This document shows, in pieces, positions 44,518-58,452 of a stretch of DNA of 64,000 nucleotides. The position numbers and the translations under genes are program-made. Each line of letters starts with the position of its first letter. The stretch's first letter is position 1. Below the pieces are notes generated by a model. That model was not told the origin of the DNA and did no database searches. It saw only the letters and a list, made by a program, of their open reading frames with translations. This stretch comes from Allium sativum (Eukaryota; Streptophyta; Magnoliopsida; Asparagales; Amaryllidaceae), in contig CM060923.1 in NCBI GenBank assembly GCA_030737875.1, positions 499,250,453-499,314,452 on the forward strand, in the 5' to 3' direction.

Positions 44518-46601
44518 AGAAGAGAAGGCATTGACAGCATTGTTTTGAATAATGCAGATGATTTTAATGGGTCCTGGAAATTACCAAGGGGAAAGAAGGA
44601 TTGTAGATAACATTGTCTACAACAAAGCCTGTTCTCTATTAGCAAAACCCACACTTCATACTTGCTTGCATTCACTCACCATTGCCCTATCCCTCCTCAA
44701 GCTCTCCTCGATACCCTTCCCACAGTCCGTTCTTTCTCCCATAGATCTCCGATCCGGCGCCAGTTCCATTTTCATCTATGCCAGCATCGGCCAGCCGGAT
44801 GTTTGCTTGTTTTGCAACCATAAGTTGGCTTTGTTCTTCTGCTATAAATTCAAATATCTTTAAATTGCGCGGTATGTTTTCTAACATATAAGCTTATTTC
44901 TAATTATTCCTTAAAGTAAATATAAACCTTTAAAACATATTTTTATCTGGTCATATTATTTATCAATTTCATTACAATAGAAATGTTCAAATGAGTTCAA
45001 TTTTTTGTGGAGAGAATCTTACGTATAATATGAATATATCACAAACTTTTGTAGCATTTGAGACATGCATTTCTAAACATGATAAGGGTGCAACAAAAAG
45101 GGCGTGTGCATGGATAGGGATAGAGATACTGTTATTTTATATTAATGCCTTACTTTATTCTATCGTCATCAGGACCTACTTGTGTGCCGATATCAAAGTT
45201 CTGATGAAGGCTACTCTTCTTTTCTTAAGATCATCAGTCTGAAGAACACGGAAGTTTGGTAGAAAAACAGAAGGTAGTAGTTCTGTTATATATTTTATTT
45301 GTTATGTGATTGTAAGATTAAGATAACTTGTATTGATGAAAAGTACAAACGGTGACTGCTGCTGGTTCCTTTTCTTCTGCCTTTTTTTTAGGGTTTGTTT
45401 TTTTTCTTTTTCCCCTTGTTTTATTGTAAGTTCATGGTTATGATTATTAGCATACTTGGATTGGTGATAGAAAAATCAAAGATGTCATTTCTGTGTTTTA
45501 ATGATAAGTCCTTGACCTAAAATATCTTCTATATCTTGATAACTTTTGTGTAAGAATTCTGTATGGTCTGATCATTTGTATGTCAAACTGCATTAGTGCC
45601 TGAATCATGTTAAGTCATCAAAATCTTGAATATTATTGTTCTTAGGGTTAGGAAATTGTGTAATAATTAGTTATACTTGTGCCAAATACTGAGGTGCGGA
45701 TGTTCGTTTTTTCTCTCTTCCAAATATGCTAGTGATATTAGATAAAAGATGATTCTTGCTGATGGATATTTTTACTGATTCTTTGCTGGTTTTAATTTTG
45801 CAGGGAAATGAACAGAAAATGCAATTAACATGTGAGAAAAGGACCAAAGAAAGGAGAAAGAATAATCCATCAGCTTAAATGTCAACCATCCCTGTAACCA
45901 TCAGCCTTTGTCAAATTTCAACTCACTAAGTTCAATCACAGGTCCTTCACGGTCATATCATGTTAGCCCTATTAATCAACCTATGCAAATTGGTGAATCT
46001 AAGTTTCTTCAGCACCACAAACCCTCCAATCATACTGCATTTGTAAAGCTTACATATCCCTCATACCTGCATTCTCAAACAAATGCAGATCAACATAAGT
46101 CTGTCTTACCTGGTCAGGTGGTTCATCTCCGTAATTCAGAATGTCATCTGCAACAATTATGACACCCCAAGAAATGATGGAGAAACTAAGGCAGATGCAA
46201 AAATTGCAGGCTCAACTTGCTATTGAGCAGCAACATCGGCGATGTAGTCATCAAATTCCATCAATCGACGAAAGTGGAAAAATATTACTTTTTTTCAGGG
46301 AAAGATGAATCAGAAAATGTGTTGCATCAACTTCAAGAAGTTGTCGCGAAGGTTAATTTTATCTCATATATTTGGATTTCTATTGTTTATTGTTATAAAA
46401 TCCTTCTACTTCAAACGCTTGTCATAATCATTTTTATTCTTCAGTTGGCTGTGAAGACTAGATGTTGTATTAGGGATAGCTTGTTTCGACTTGCTAAAAG
46501 TGCAGCTGAAAGAAGTATTGTTGACAGGAGCAGTACTTGTGATAGCAGAAAAGGTGAAGATGTGATGTCAGTAGATAAATCAAGAAACGATAGGTACTCA
46601 A
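44518..46601 (+). pseudogene. LNK1/LNK2-like gene fragment, array copy A1
   Basis: LNK proteins are plant clock co-activators. Three modules: 44518-44612 (frame containing NADDFNGSWKLPRGKKDC); 45804-46351 after TTTTGCAG, with MTPQEMMEKLRQMQKLQAQL then AIEQQHRR- and VLHQLQEVVAK-type sequence; 46445-46593 after TTCAG, encoding LAVKTRCCIRDSLFRLAKSA. The last two match the conserved LNK blocks MTPQEK.EKL and VLYRLQDV.AKL...TR.CIRDSLFRLA. Frames change inside module 2, and A1 lacks two A's near 46281 compared with A3. The LNK N-terminus was not found. Confidence 0.7.
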
Positions 46602-46983
46602 ACGTTTTTATATAAGATTGCTCATGTTTGTCTTATACATACGTACATACATATCATTATATATGCATATGTAAAAAACAAGGTTCAACCACACCCATAT
46701 GTTGGATCCCATCTAGCACCCATATCGTATTTTGAATTTTGTAGATGGTCAATCCACGTATAGAAAATCACATCTACAAAGTATGATAATATTTTGATGT
46801 TTGCAGCCTTTTCAAAATCGTAAGTCAATTAGTCACCGTTTAAACATATATTTTAACCATTAAATTTAAATATAATTTTGTTATGATCATGGATGTAGCT
46901 ATTGGGGTGGGTCAGCGATTGCCCTATCCTACAAGAACATTTAAAAAAAAGGACAAACACTACGACAAAAACGAACAATAATA

Positions 46984-47022
<39 letters not shown>

Positions 47023-47879
47023 AAATCAGCTCTAACATAGAGCGTGATTGTGAAAATCAAAAGCTTGAGATTAAGTCTCAAAACTAAGATCGATAAAGTA
47101 CAGCATGTTTAAAATTTGAAATATACATTTTTAGGTGTGTTTTCATATTCCCGAAAAGTTGATGTTTCTTGAAACTATTTAAAAAATCTTTTAAATTTGG
47201 GATTAAATATTTTGAAACCTGAAAAAGAGATCTTACAAAAGAATTCAAAATCGTGAAGATATGTGGAGCATTATATAATTTTTTTAAATACGCAAGTTTG
47301 CTGAAATTATTTACATGAATACAATTCCACAATATCTTGTCATTTTTATATGCCTGCAAGTTTTTTTAAATTATATACTATAATGCAATTGATCAAACAT
47401 TGTTATTGTCACAAAGTAGTTGATCATATATAATATTTAGCTCATTCCAAACAATTTATGGTTACTTGCTGATTATGATACATACTCGAATGAGGCCAAA
47501 TCTTGTTGAGAAAACCTTGGCATGAGACGAAGATAATTACTAATTTTTGTATCATTTAAAATAGCGTAGCTCAGATATGATAAGGTGTTGAAGGGGTACT
47601 CCCAATAGGGGTTTCATTGAACCTTCCACACACACACACATAAGCATAGGCGCTCTTTATTTATAGTTGTAGTATCTTTGATGTTGCATTTATTTGTTTA
47701 AAGTGAACTTCTAAAAATAATTCCCTATTTACAACATTTAAGGTCAACAGTTTGAATCTCATCCTTGACAAAAATCCCAATTTATTTTTGACAAGCCACA
47801 AGTTTCATTCTCATATGGTTACAATTTCGATTCCCAATAGTAACAACTGTACTTCTAATATGTTTTCAATCCGTTTATG
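46602..47879 (+). repeat. Array spacer Y1
   Basis: It lies between LNK-like copy A1 and block X2, and matches 55160-56429 (Y2), including GATCATGGATGTAGCTATTG. It contains an A35 run (46986-47020) that is shorter in Y2. No gene is seen; the ~91-codon minus frame at 47084-47359 is also open in Y2 (55631-55906) but resembles no known protein. Confidence 0.7.
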
Positions 47880-48912
47880 TTCTAATCTAATTAGCAAATG
47901 TGTTGAAACCATTTTAAACAATAATTTAATCGATGCAAATACATTATAACAACATTAAGCGTTAACAGTCTACAAAAAAAAAAAAAAAAAAAGAAGAAGT
48001 AAAAAACGACATTAAGCATTAACAAGTAGTCTACAATAGTTATTAAACATTAATAAACAGTGTACAGCAAAACACTACGAACTTTGGGTGAAGGCAAGAT
48101 TTGATCCTTGGTCTATCTAGAGCAAAACATGCGCATATAGCAACCAAGCTAAATACGTTTTCATTAGTTAACCAGATTAGACATTTTAATTGATTTGCGT
48201 CGGAGCGTCCGACGCGTCCCATGCAAACAACTCAATTTCTTCCGTTCACGAAGCGTGCATTTGCCTGGTTGGAGTCGTTGCTAGCGTCGGACGCGAACGC
48301 AACGGTCCATTTTTTTACACAGTAGGTTATTATTATTGGGTCTAGTAGAAACAAAAATTAGTAAAAGCTAACAAGTCTGGTCTTACGGGTAAGGAAATAA
48401 AAGGTTTTCGTTTCTTATTTCTTCTCCATGTTCCTGATTCTTCTCGTATTTCTGCTTCTGCCCATTCTTCTCCGTATTTTTCTCAAATCCAATATTCTTC
48501 AATCCGGGTACCAACCGATTTATCAGATCTAACCCGCAAAACAATCCACCTCCCAAAACAACCTGCAAACGATTTCAAATTTGCATCACACCACTCGATT
48601 TATCCAACCTATGATTTTGTTCAACATCCTTGAATCTAGATATCCTCCTTTTATTTTTTTCCTTGTTTGTTTTGTTCAGATCTCTTTTTGACAGTCAAAT
48701 TTAGATTTATCGTTCTGAAATGGTTTAGCTTGTTATGTTTTTTCTTTCTTATTTTGAAGGTCGGTTTGATTATGTGTTGGATCCATGGTTTTCCGTTAGC
48801 TTAGTCTATATTGGCAGTGAATTTAGAATAGAAGCTAAAAGATGATTTTTTTTGGGAATTTGTCTGGGTATATAGTCATTGATTTTGAGCTGATTTGTTG
48901 CTCATATATAAT
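47880..48912 (+). repeat. Array block X2
   Basis: Copy of X1 without the 512-bp insertion. It has the tRNA-like stretch (48092-48154), the perfect hairpin CGTCGGA-GCG-TCCGACG near 48199, and the 5'UTR-like segment leading into LNK-like copy A2. Confidence 0.75.
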
Positions 48913-50463
48913 TTAGAAGAGAAGGCGTTGACAGCATTGCTTTGAATATTGCAGATGATTTTAATGGGTCCTGGAAATTACCAAGGGGAAAGAAGGATTG
49001 TAGATAACATTGTCTACAACAGAGCCTGTTCTCTATTAGCAAATCCCACACTTCATACTTGCTTGCATTTACTCACCATTGCCCTATCCCTCCTCAAGCT
49101 CTCCTCGATACCCTTCCCACAGTCCGTTATTTCTCCCATAGATCTCCGATCCGGCGCCAGTTCCATTTTCATCTATGCCAGCATTGGCCAGCCGGATGTT
49201 TGCTTGTTTTGCAACCATAAGTTGGCTTTGTTCTTCTGTTATAAATTCAAATATCTTTAAATTGCGTGGTATGTTTTCTAACATATAAGCTTATTTCTAA
49301 TTATTCCTTAAAGTAAATATAAACCTTCAAAACATATTTTTATCTGGTCATATTATTTATCAATTTCATTACAATAGAAATGTTCAAATGAGTTCAATTT
49401 TTTGTGGAGAGAATCTTACGTATAATATGAATATATCACAAACTTTTGTAGCATTTGAGACATGCATTTCTAAACATGATAAGGGTGCAACAAAAAGGGC
49501 GTGTGCATGGATAGAGATAGAGATACTGTTATTTTATATTAATGCCTTACTTTATTCTATCGTCATCAGGACCTACTTTTGTGCCGATATCAAAGTTCTG
49601 ATGAAGGCTACTCTTCTTTTCTTAAGATCATCAGTCTGAAGAACACAAGTTCGGTAGAAAAACAGAAGGTAGTAGTTCTGTTATATATTTTATTTGTTAT
49701 GTGATTGTAAGATTAAGATAACTTGTATTGATGAAAAGTACAAATGGTGACTGCTGCTGGTTCCTTTTCTTCTGGCTTTTTTTTAAAGGTTTGTTTTTTT
49801 CCTTTTTCCCCTTGTTCTATTGTAAGTTCATGGTTATGATTATTAGCATACTTGGATTGGTGATAGAAAAATCAAAGATATCATTTCTGTGTTTTAATGA
49901 TAAGTCCTTGACCTAAAATATCTTCTATATCTTGATAACTTTTGTGTAAGAATTCTGTATGGTCTGATCATTTGTATGTCAAACTGCATTAGTGCCTGAA
50001 TCATGTTAAGTCATCAGAATCTTGAATACTATTGGTCTTAGGATTAGGAAATTGTGTAATAATTAGTGATACTTGTGCCAAATACTGAGGTGCGGATGTT
50101 CGTTTTTTCTCTCTTCCAAATATGCTAGTGATATTAGATAAAGGATGATTCTTGCTGATGGATATTTTTACTGATTCTTTGCTGGTTTTAATTTTGCAGG
50201 GAAATGAACAGAAAATGCAATTAACATGTGAGAAAAGGACCAAAGAAAGGAGAAAGAATTATCCATCAGCTTAAATGTCAACCATCCCTGTAACCATCAG
50301 CCTTTGTCAAATTTCAATTCACTAAGTTCAATCACAGGTCCTTCACGGTCATATCATGTTTGCCCTATTAATCAACCTATGCAAATTGGTGAATCTAAGT
50401 TTCTTCAGCACCACAAACCCTCCAATCATACTGCACTTGTAAAGCTTACATATCCCTCATACC
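48913..50463 (+). pseudogene. LNK1/LNK2-like gene fragment, array copy A2 (3'-truncated)
   Basis: Module 1 starts about 48913, module 2 at 50200. The copy stops at about 50463, where CCTCATACC runs directly into TTTTATTTTTTTCC of an X-block tail. The MTPQE and CIRDSLFRLA blocks are therefore absent. It is otherwise nearly identical to A1. Confidence 0.7.
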
Positions 50464-52904
50464 TTTTATTTTTTTCCTTTGTTTAGTTCAGATCTCCTTT
50501 TGATATTCATTGATTTTGAGCTGATTTGTTGCTCATATATAATTTAGAAGAGAAGGCATTGACAGCATTGCTTTGAATAATGCAGATGATTTTAATGGGT
50601 CTTGGAAATTACCAAGGGGAAAGAAGGTTTGTAGATAACATTGTCTACAACAGAGCCTGTTCTGTATTAGCAAATCCCACACTTCATACTTGCTTGCATT
50701 CACTCACCGTTGCCCTATCCCTCCTCAAGTTCTCCTCGATACCCTTCCCACAGTCCGTTCTTTCTCCCATAGATCTCCGATCCGGCGCCAGTTCCATTTT
50801 CATCTATGCCAGCATCGGCCAGCCGGATGTTTGCTTGTTTTGCAACCATAAGTTGGCTTTGTTCTTCTGTTATAAATTCAAATAATCTTTAAATTGCGCG
50901 GTATGTTTTCTAACATATAAGCTTATTTCTAATTATTCCTTAAAGTAAATATAAACCTTCAAAACATATTTTTATCTGGTCATATTATTTATCAATTTCA
51001 TTACAATAGAAATGTTCAAATGAGTTCAATTTTTTGTGGAGAGAATCTTACGTATAATATGAATATATCACAAACTTTTGTAGCATTTGAGATATGCATT
51101 TCTAAACATGATAAGGGAGCAACAAAAAGGGCGTGTGCATGGATAGGGATAGAGATACTGTTATTTTATATTAATGCCTTACTTTATTCTATCGTCATCA
51201 GGACCTATTAGTATGCCAATATCAAAGTTTTGATGAAGGCTACTCTTCTTTTCTTAAGATCATCAGTCTGAAGAACACAGAAGTTCAGTAGGAAAACAGA
51301 AGGTAGTAGTTCTATTATATATTTTATTTGTTATGTGATTGTAAGATTATGATAACTTGTATTGATGAAAAGTACAAATGGTGACTGCTGCTGGTTCCTT
51401 TTCTTCTGGCTTTTTTTTAGGGTTTGTTTTTTTTCCTTTTCCCCTTGTTCTATTGTAAGTTCTTGTTATGATTATTAGCATACTTGGATTGGTGATAGAA
51501 AAATCAAAGATGTCATTTCTGTGTTTTAATGATAAATCCTTGACCTAAAATATCTTCTGTATCTTGATAACTTTTGTGTAAGAATTCTGTATGGTCTGAT
51601 CATTTGTATGTCAAACTGCATTAGTGCCTGAATCATGTTAAGTCATCAGAATCTTGAATACTATTGGTCTTAGGATTAGGAAATTGTGTAATAATTAGTG
51701 ATACTTGTGCCAGATACTGAGGTGCGGATGTTCGTTTTTTCTCTCTTCCAAATATGCTAGTGATATTAGATAAAGGATGATTCTTGCTGATGGATATTTT
51801 TACTGATTCTTTGCTGGTATTTATTTTGCAGGGAAATGAACAGAAAATGCAATTAACATGTGAGAAAAGGACCAAAGAAAGGAGAAAGAATAATCCATCA
51901 GCTTAAAAGTCAACCATCCCTGTAACCATCAGCCTTTGTCAAATTTCAACTCACTTAGTTCAATCACAGGTCCTTCACAGTCATATCATGTTAGCCCTAT
52001 TAATCAACCTATGCAAATTGGTGAATCTAAGTTTCTTCAGCACCACAAACCCTCCAATCATACTGCATTTGTAAAGCTTACATATCCCTCATACCTGCAT
52101 TCTCAAACAAATGCAGATCAACATATGTCTGTCTTACCTGGTCAGGAGGTTCATCTCCGTAATTCAGAATGTCATCTGCAACAATTATGACACCCCAAGA
52201 AATGATGGAGAAACTAAGGCAGATGCAAAAATTGCAGGCTCAACTTGCTATTGAGCAGCAACATCAGCGATGTAGTCATCAAATTCCATCAATCGACGAA
52301 AGTGGAAAAAAATATTACTTTTTTTCAGGGAAAGATGAATCAGAAAACGTGTTGCATCAACTTCAAGAAGTTGTCGCGAAGGTTAATTTTATCTCATATA
52401 TTTGGATTTCTATTGTTTATTGATATAAAATCCTTCTACTTCAAACGCTTGTCATAATCATTTTTATTCTTCAGTTGGCTGTGAAGACTAGATGTTGTAT
52501 TAGGGATAGCTTGTTTCGACTTGCTAAAAGTGCAGCTGAAAGAAGTATTGTTGACAGGAGCAGTACTTGTGATAGCAGAAAAGGTGAAGATGTGATGTCA
52601 GTAGATAAATCAAGAAACCATAATAGGTACTCAAACGTTTTTATATAAGATTGCTCTTGTTTGTCTTATACATACGTACATACATATCATTATAAATGCA
52701 TATGTAAAAAACATGGTTCAACCACACCCATATGTTGGATCCCATCTAGCACCCATATCGTTTTTTGAATTTGGTAGATGGTCAATCCACGTATAGAAAA
52801 TCACATCTACAAAATATGATAATATTTTGATGTTTGCAGCCTTTTCAAAATCGTAAGTCAATTAGTCACCGTTTAAACATGTATTTTAACCATTAAATTT
52901 AAAC
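50464..52904 (+). pseudogene. LNK1/LNK2-like gene fragment, array copy A3
   Basis: It starts with a shortened X-block tail (a deletion between CTTTTGA and TATTCATTG compared with X2). Module 1 begins about 50546; module 2 is 51832-52381 with MTPQEMMEKLRQMQKLQAQL through VLHQLQEVVAK open in one frame; module 3 is 52475-52626 with CIRDSLFRLA. It ends at about 52904, where AAACATAT meets TTTGAAGGTCGG. This is the best-preserved copy of the LNK C-terminal blocks. Confidence 0.72.
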
Positions 52905-55159
52905 ATATATTTTGAAGGTCGGTTTGATTATGTATTGGATCCATGGTTTTTCGTTAGCTTAGTCTATGTTGGCAGTGAATTTAGAATAGAAGCTAAAAGA
53001 TGATTTTTTTTTTTTTTTTTTTTTTTGGAAATTTGTCTGGGTATATAGTCATTGATTTTGAGCTGATTTGTTGCTCATGTATAGTTTAGAAGAGAAGGCA
53101 TTGACAACATTGTTTTGAATAATGCAGATGATTTTAATGGGTCCTGGAAATTACCAAGGGGAAAGAAGGATTGTAGATAACATTGTCTGTAACAAAGCCT
53201 GTTCTCTATTAGCAAATCCCACACTTCATACTTGCTTGCATTCACTCACCATTGCCCTATCCCTCGTCAAGCTCTCCTCGATACCCTTACCACAGTCCGT
53301 TCTTTCTCCCATAGATCTCCGATCCGGCGCCAGTTCCATTTTCATCTATGCCAGCATCGGCCAGCCGGATGTTTGCTTGTTTTGCGACCATAAGTTGGCT
53401 TTGTTCTTCTGTTATAAATTCAAATATCTTTAAATTGCACGGCATGTTTTCTAACATATAAGCTTATTTCTAATTTTTCCTTAAAGTAAATATAAACCTT
53501 TAAAACATATTTTTATCTGGTCATATTATTTATCAATTTCATTACAATAGAAATGTTCAAATGAGTTCAATTTTTTGTGGAGAGAATCTTACGTATAATA
53601 TGAATATATCACAAACTTTTGTAGCATTTGAGACATGCATTTCTAAACATGATAAGGGTGCAACAAAAAGGGCGTGTGCGTGGAGAGGGATAGAGATACT
53701 GTTATTTTATATTAATGCCTTACTTTATTCTATCGTCATCAGGACCTACTAGTATGCCGATATCAAAGTTCTGATGAAGGCTACTCTTCTTTTCTTAAGA
53801 TCATCAGTCTGAAGAACACAAGTTCGGTAGAAAAACAGAAGGTAGTAGTTCTGTTATATATTTTATTTGTTATGTGATTGTAAGTTTAAGATAACTTGTA
53901 TTGATGAAAAGTACAAATGGTGACTGCTGCTGGTTCCTTTTCTTCTGGCTTTTTTTTTTGGTTTTTTTTCTCCCCCTTGTTCTATTGTAAGTTCATGGTT
54001 ATGATTATTAGCATACTTGGTTTGGTGATAGAAAAATCAAAGATGTCATTTGTTTTAATGATAAGTCCTTGACCTAAAATATCTTCTATATCTTGATAAC
54101 TTTTGTGTAAGAATTCTGTATGGTCTGATCATTTGTATGTCAAACTGCATTAGTGCCTGAATCACGTTAAGTCATCAGAATCTTGAATATTATTGTTCTT
54201 AGGATTAGGAAATTGTTTAATAATTAGTGATACTTGTGCCAAATACTGAGGTGCGGATGTTCGTTTTTTCTCTCTTCCAAATATGCTAGTGATATTAGAT
54301 AAATGATGATTCTTGCTGATGGATATTTTTACTGATTCTCTGCTGGTTTTAATTTTGCAGGGAAATGAACAGAAAATGCAATTAGCACGTGAGAAAAGGG
54401 CCAAAGAAAGGAGAAAGAATAATCCATCAGCTTAAATGTCAACCATCCCTGTAACCATCATCCTTTGTCAAATTTCAACTCACTAAGTTCAATCACTGGT
54501 CCTTCACGGTCATATCATGTTAGCCCTATTAATCAACCTATGCAAATTGGTGAATCTAAGTTTCTTCAGCACCACAAACCCTCCAATCATACTGCATTTG
54601 TAAAGCTTACATATCCCTCATACCTGCATTCTCAAACAAATGCAGATCAACATAAGTCTGTCTTACCTGGTCAGGAGGTTCATCTCTGTAATTCAGAATG
54701 TCGTCTGCAACAATTATGACACCACAAGAAATGATGGAGAAACTAAGGCAGATGCAAAAATTGCAGGCTCAACTTGCTGTTGAGCAGCAACATCGGCGAT
54801 GTAGTCATCAAATTCCATCAATCGACGAAAGTGGAAAAAAATATTACTTTTTTTCAGGGAAAGATGAATCAGAAAATGTGTTGCATCAACTTCAATAAGT
54901 TGTCGCGAAGGTTAAATTTATCGCATATATTTGGATTTCTATTGTTTATTGATATAAAATCCTTCTACTTCAAACGCTTGTCGTAATCATTTTTATTCTT
55001 CAGTTGGCTGTGGAGACTAGATGTTGTATTAGGGATAGCTTGTTTCGACTTGCTAAAAGTGCAGCTGAAAGAAGTATTGTTGACAGGAGCAGTACTTGTG
55101 ATAGCAGAAAAGGTGAAGATGTGATGTCAGTAGATAAATCAAGAAACCATAATAGGTAC
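52905..55159 (+). pseudogene. LNK1/LNK2-like gene fragment, array copy A4
   Basis: It begins with an X-block tail carrying a long T run, then module 1 (about 53089), module 2 (54361-54910) and module 3 (55004-55155). A nonsense change (CAATAA) near 54896 ends the LNK frame just after VLHQLQ. Its first exon keeps AREKRAKERRKN, where the other copies read TCEKRTKERRKN. Confidence 0.7.
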
Positions 55160-57440
55160 TCAAGCGTTTTTACATAAGATTGCTCTTGTTTGTCTTATGC
55201 ATACGTACATACATATCATTATATATGCATATGTAAAAAACAAGGTTCAACCACACCCATATGTTGGATCCCATCTAGCACCCATATCGTATTTTGAATT
55301 TGGTAGATGGTCAATCCACGTATAGAAAATCACATCTACAAAATATGATAATATTTTGATGTTTGCAGCCTTTTCAAAATCGTAAGTCAATTAGTCACCG
55401 TTTAAACAGGTATTTTAACCATAAATTTAAACATAATTTTTTTATGATCATGGATGTAGCTATTGGGGTGGGTAAGCAATTGCCCTATCCTACAAGGACA
55501 TTTTAAAAAAGGACAAAAACTATGGCAAAGCAAACAATAAATGGAAGGAAAAAAAAAAAAAAAAACTAAATCAGCTTTACCATACAGCGCGATTGTGAAA
55601 ATCAAAAGCTTGAGATTTGAAGTCTCAAAACTAAGATCCATAAAGTACAGCATGTTTAAAAATTGAAATATACATTTTTAGGCATGTTTTCATATGCCCG
55701 AAAAGTTGATGTTTCTTGAACCTATTTAAACAATCTTTTAAATTTGGGATTAAATATTTTGAAACCTGAAAAAGAGATCTTACAAAAGAATTCAGAATCG
55801 TGAAGATATGTGGAGCATTATATAATTTTTTTAAATATGCAAGTTTGCTGAAATTATTTACATGAATACAATTCCACAGTATCTTGTTATTTTTATATGC
55901 CTGCAAGTTTTCTTAAATTATACACTATAATGCAATTGATCAAACATTGTTATTGTGACATTGTCACAAAGTAGTTGATCATATATAATATTTAGCTCAT
56001 TCCAAACAATTTATGGTTACTCGCTGATTATGATACATACTCGAATGGGGCCAAATCTTGTTGAGAAAACCTTGGCATGAGATGAAGATAATTACTAATT
56101 TTTGTAGCATTTAAAATAGCGTAGCTCAGATATGATAAGGTGTTGAAGGGTACTCCAAATAGGGGTTTCATTGAACCTTCCACACACACACATAAGCATA
56201 GGCACTCTTTATTTATAGTTGTAGTATCTTTGATGTTGCATTTATTTGTTTAAAGTGAACTTCTAAAAATAATTCCGTATTTACAACATTTAAGGTCAAC
56301 AATTTGAATCTCATCCTTGACAAAAATACCAATTTATTTTCGACAAGCCACAAATTTCATTCTCATATGGTTACAAATTCGATTCCCAATAGTAACAACT
56401 GTACTTCTGATATGTTTTCAATCCGTTTATGTTCTAATCTAATTAGCGAATGTGTTGAAACCATTTTATAAAACAATTTAATCGATGCAAATACATTATA
56501 ACAACATTAAGCATTAACAGTCTACAACAAAAAAAAGTAAAAAATAACATTAAGCATTAACAAGTAGTCAACAGTACTACAGTAGGTATTGAGCATTAAT
56601 AAACAGTGTACAGCAAAACACTATGAACTTTGGGTGAAGGTAGGACTTGATTCTTGGTCTATCTAGAGCAAAGCATGCGCGTATACCAACCGAGCTAAAT
56701 ATGTTTTCATTAATTAACCAGATTAGACATTTTAATTGCTTTGCTTCGGATGTGTCTGATGCTTCCCACACAAACAACTCAATTTCTTCCGTTCACGAAG
56801 CGTGCAGTTTGCCTGGTTGGAGTCGTTGCTAGCGTCGGACACGAACGCAACGGTAGCGGTCCATTTTTTTACACAGTAGGTTATTATTATTGGTTCCAGT
56901 AGAAACGAAAATTAGTAAAAGCTAACAAGTCTGGTCTTACGGGTAAGGAAACAAAATGTTTTCGTTTCTGATTTCTTCTCCCCATGTTTCTGATTCTTCT
57001 TGTATTTCTGCTTCTCCCCGTTCCCGTAATTCTTCTCTAATCCAATATCCTTCAATCCGGGTACCAACCGATTTATCAGATCTAACCCGCAAAACAACCC
57101 ACTTCCCAAAACAACCTGCAAACGATTTCAAATTTGCATCACACCATTCGATTTATCCAATCTATGATTTTGATCAACATCCTTGAATCCAGGTATCTTC
57201 CTTTCATTTTTTTCCTTTGTTTGTTTAGTTTAGATCTCTTTTTGACAGTCAAATTTAGATTTATCATTCTGAAATGGTTTAGTTTGTTATGTGTTTTCTT
57301 TCTTATTTTGAAGGTCGGTTTGATTATGTGTTGGATCCATGTTTTTCCGTTAGCTTAGTCTACGATGGCAGTGAATTTAGAATCTAAGCTAAAAGATGAT
57401 TTTTTTTTTTTTTTGGGGAATTTGTCTGGGTATATAGTCA
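55160..57440 (+). repeat. Array spacer Y2 and block X3 (truncated by insertion)
   Basis: Y2 matches 46602-47879 and X3 matches 47880-48895. The tRNA-like stretch is at 56640-56700. The array ends at about 57440: GGGTATATAGTCA is followed by AAAACTTGATCG, where the other copies have TTGATTTTGAG, so another element inserted here. Confidence 0.75.
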
Positions 57441-57446
57441 AAAACT

Positions 57447-58436
57447 TGATCGTCGCTAGTCTATGAATTAGAAAAGCGCGACATTTGTAATAAATTCTGC
57501 AAGCATACAGGTGTGTAGCATACAGGTCGAACACAGCGAGGTGAATTAAATCAAATTATTTATCTAATCTCTTAGGCGAGTTAGACGAATCTTTGGAGGT
57601 TGACTTTGAAAATTAAACAAAACAAAATTAAAACTGTAATTTGATTCAGAACAGATCTAACTGAACCGACGATCAAATCACAATTTCAATGGAAAAGCAA
57701 TGAAACTATGAATCAGATTCAAATCTAATCAAATCCAATTTAACCTATGAACGCGATTAAAATACAGAAAATAAAAGTGCGGAATATAAATAACAACAGG
57801 GAATAAAATTAGAATTACCGCTGAATCTAATCAGACGGTCAATCACTAATGAAAAGAAATGCAAAACACAAATAGTGTTCTACCGAATCTAATCATGTAG
57901 ACACACTAATTGCTAAGAAATAGAAAAAAATGCAGAAAATAAAAAGAAGAAGAAGAACTAGAAACTTTATTAGAAATAGAAAATGGGATATTCGATAGGA
58001 TGGTGGCTACAATGCCATTACAAGGGTATATATAGGGGATAACCAAACCCTAACCCTAATGATAACTGGGCCTTGTCATTACATTTCTAATTAGTTTACA
58101 ATGAGAAACATAAATGGGCCTTAGATAAATAAAGCAAATTTGGGCCTTTTCTCTTTTCCTCTTGCTTCCTTGACACTTCTTCATTGATTTGTGATGTGCA
58201 AAGCCTTGTTATCAATCCTTTTCTTGTCCAACATCAACTAGATGTGATATCTTTATCTACAATTCTTCAAAATGCAAATACACAGCAAATTGAACTCTAT
58301 TTCTCTACATTTCTGGTTGCATGCGGGTTGGGTTGGAATATCTGTAAAAATAACAAAACAATACCCAAGTAATATTTATTTATATACAAAAGATAAGATA
58401 TAAGAGCATAAAATAAACACATTTCTATGTCAATCA
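57447..58436 (-). repeat. Candidate LTR (990 bp)
   Basis: On the minus strand it runs TGATTGACAT...CGACGATCA, with TGAT/ATCA ends. It carries a minus-strand TATATATA (58034-58027). The segment with GCATACAGGTCGAACACAG resembles the GTCGAACCCACAGGG motif common in plant LTRs. Without a second copy in the window the call is tentative. Confidence 0.45.
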
Positions 58437-58452
58437 AATACCCCCACACTTA
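58437..58452 (-). other. Candidate polypurine tract
   Basis: The minus strand reads AAGTGTGGGGGTATT just before the candidate LTR start TGATTG, following CTCGAGGACGAG, a pairing often seen at plant LTR retrotransposon 3' ends. Confidence 0.45.
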
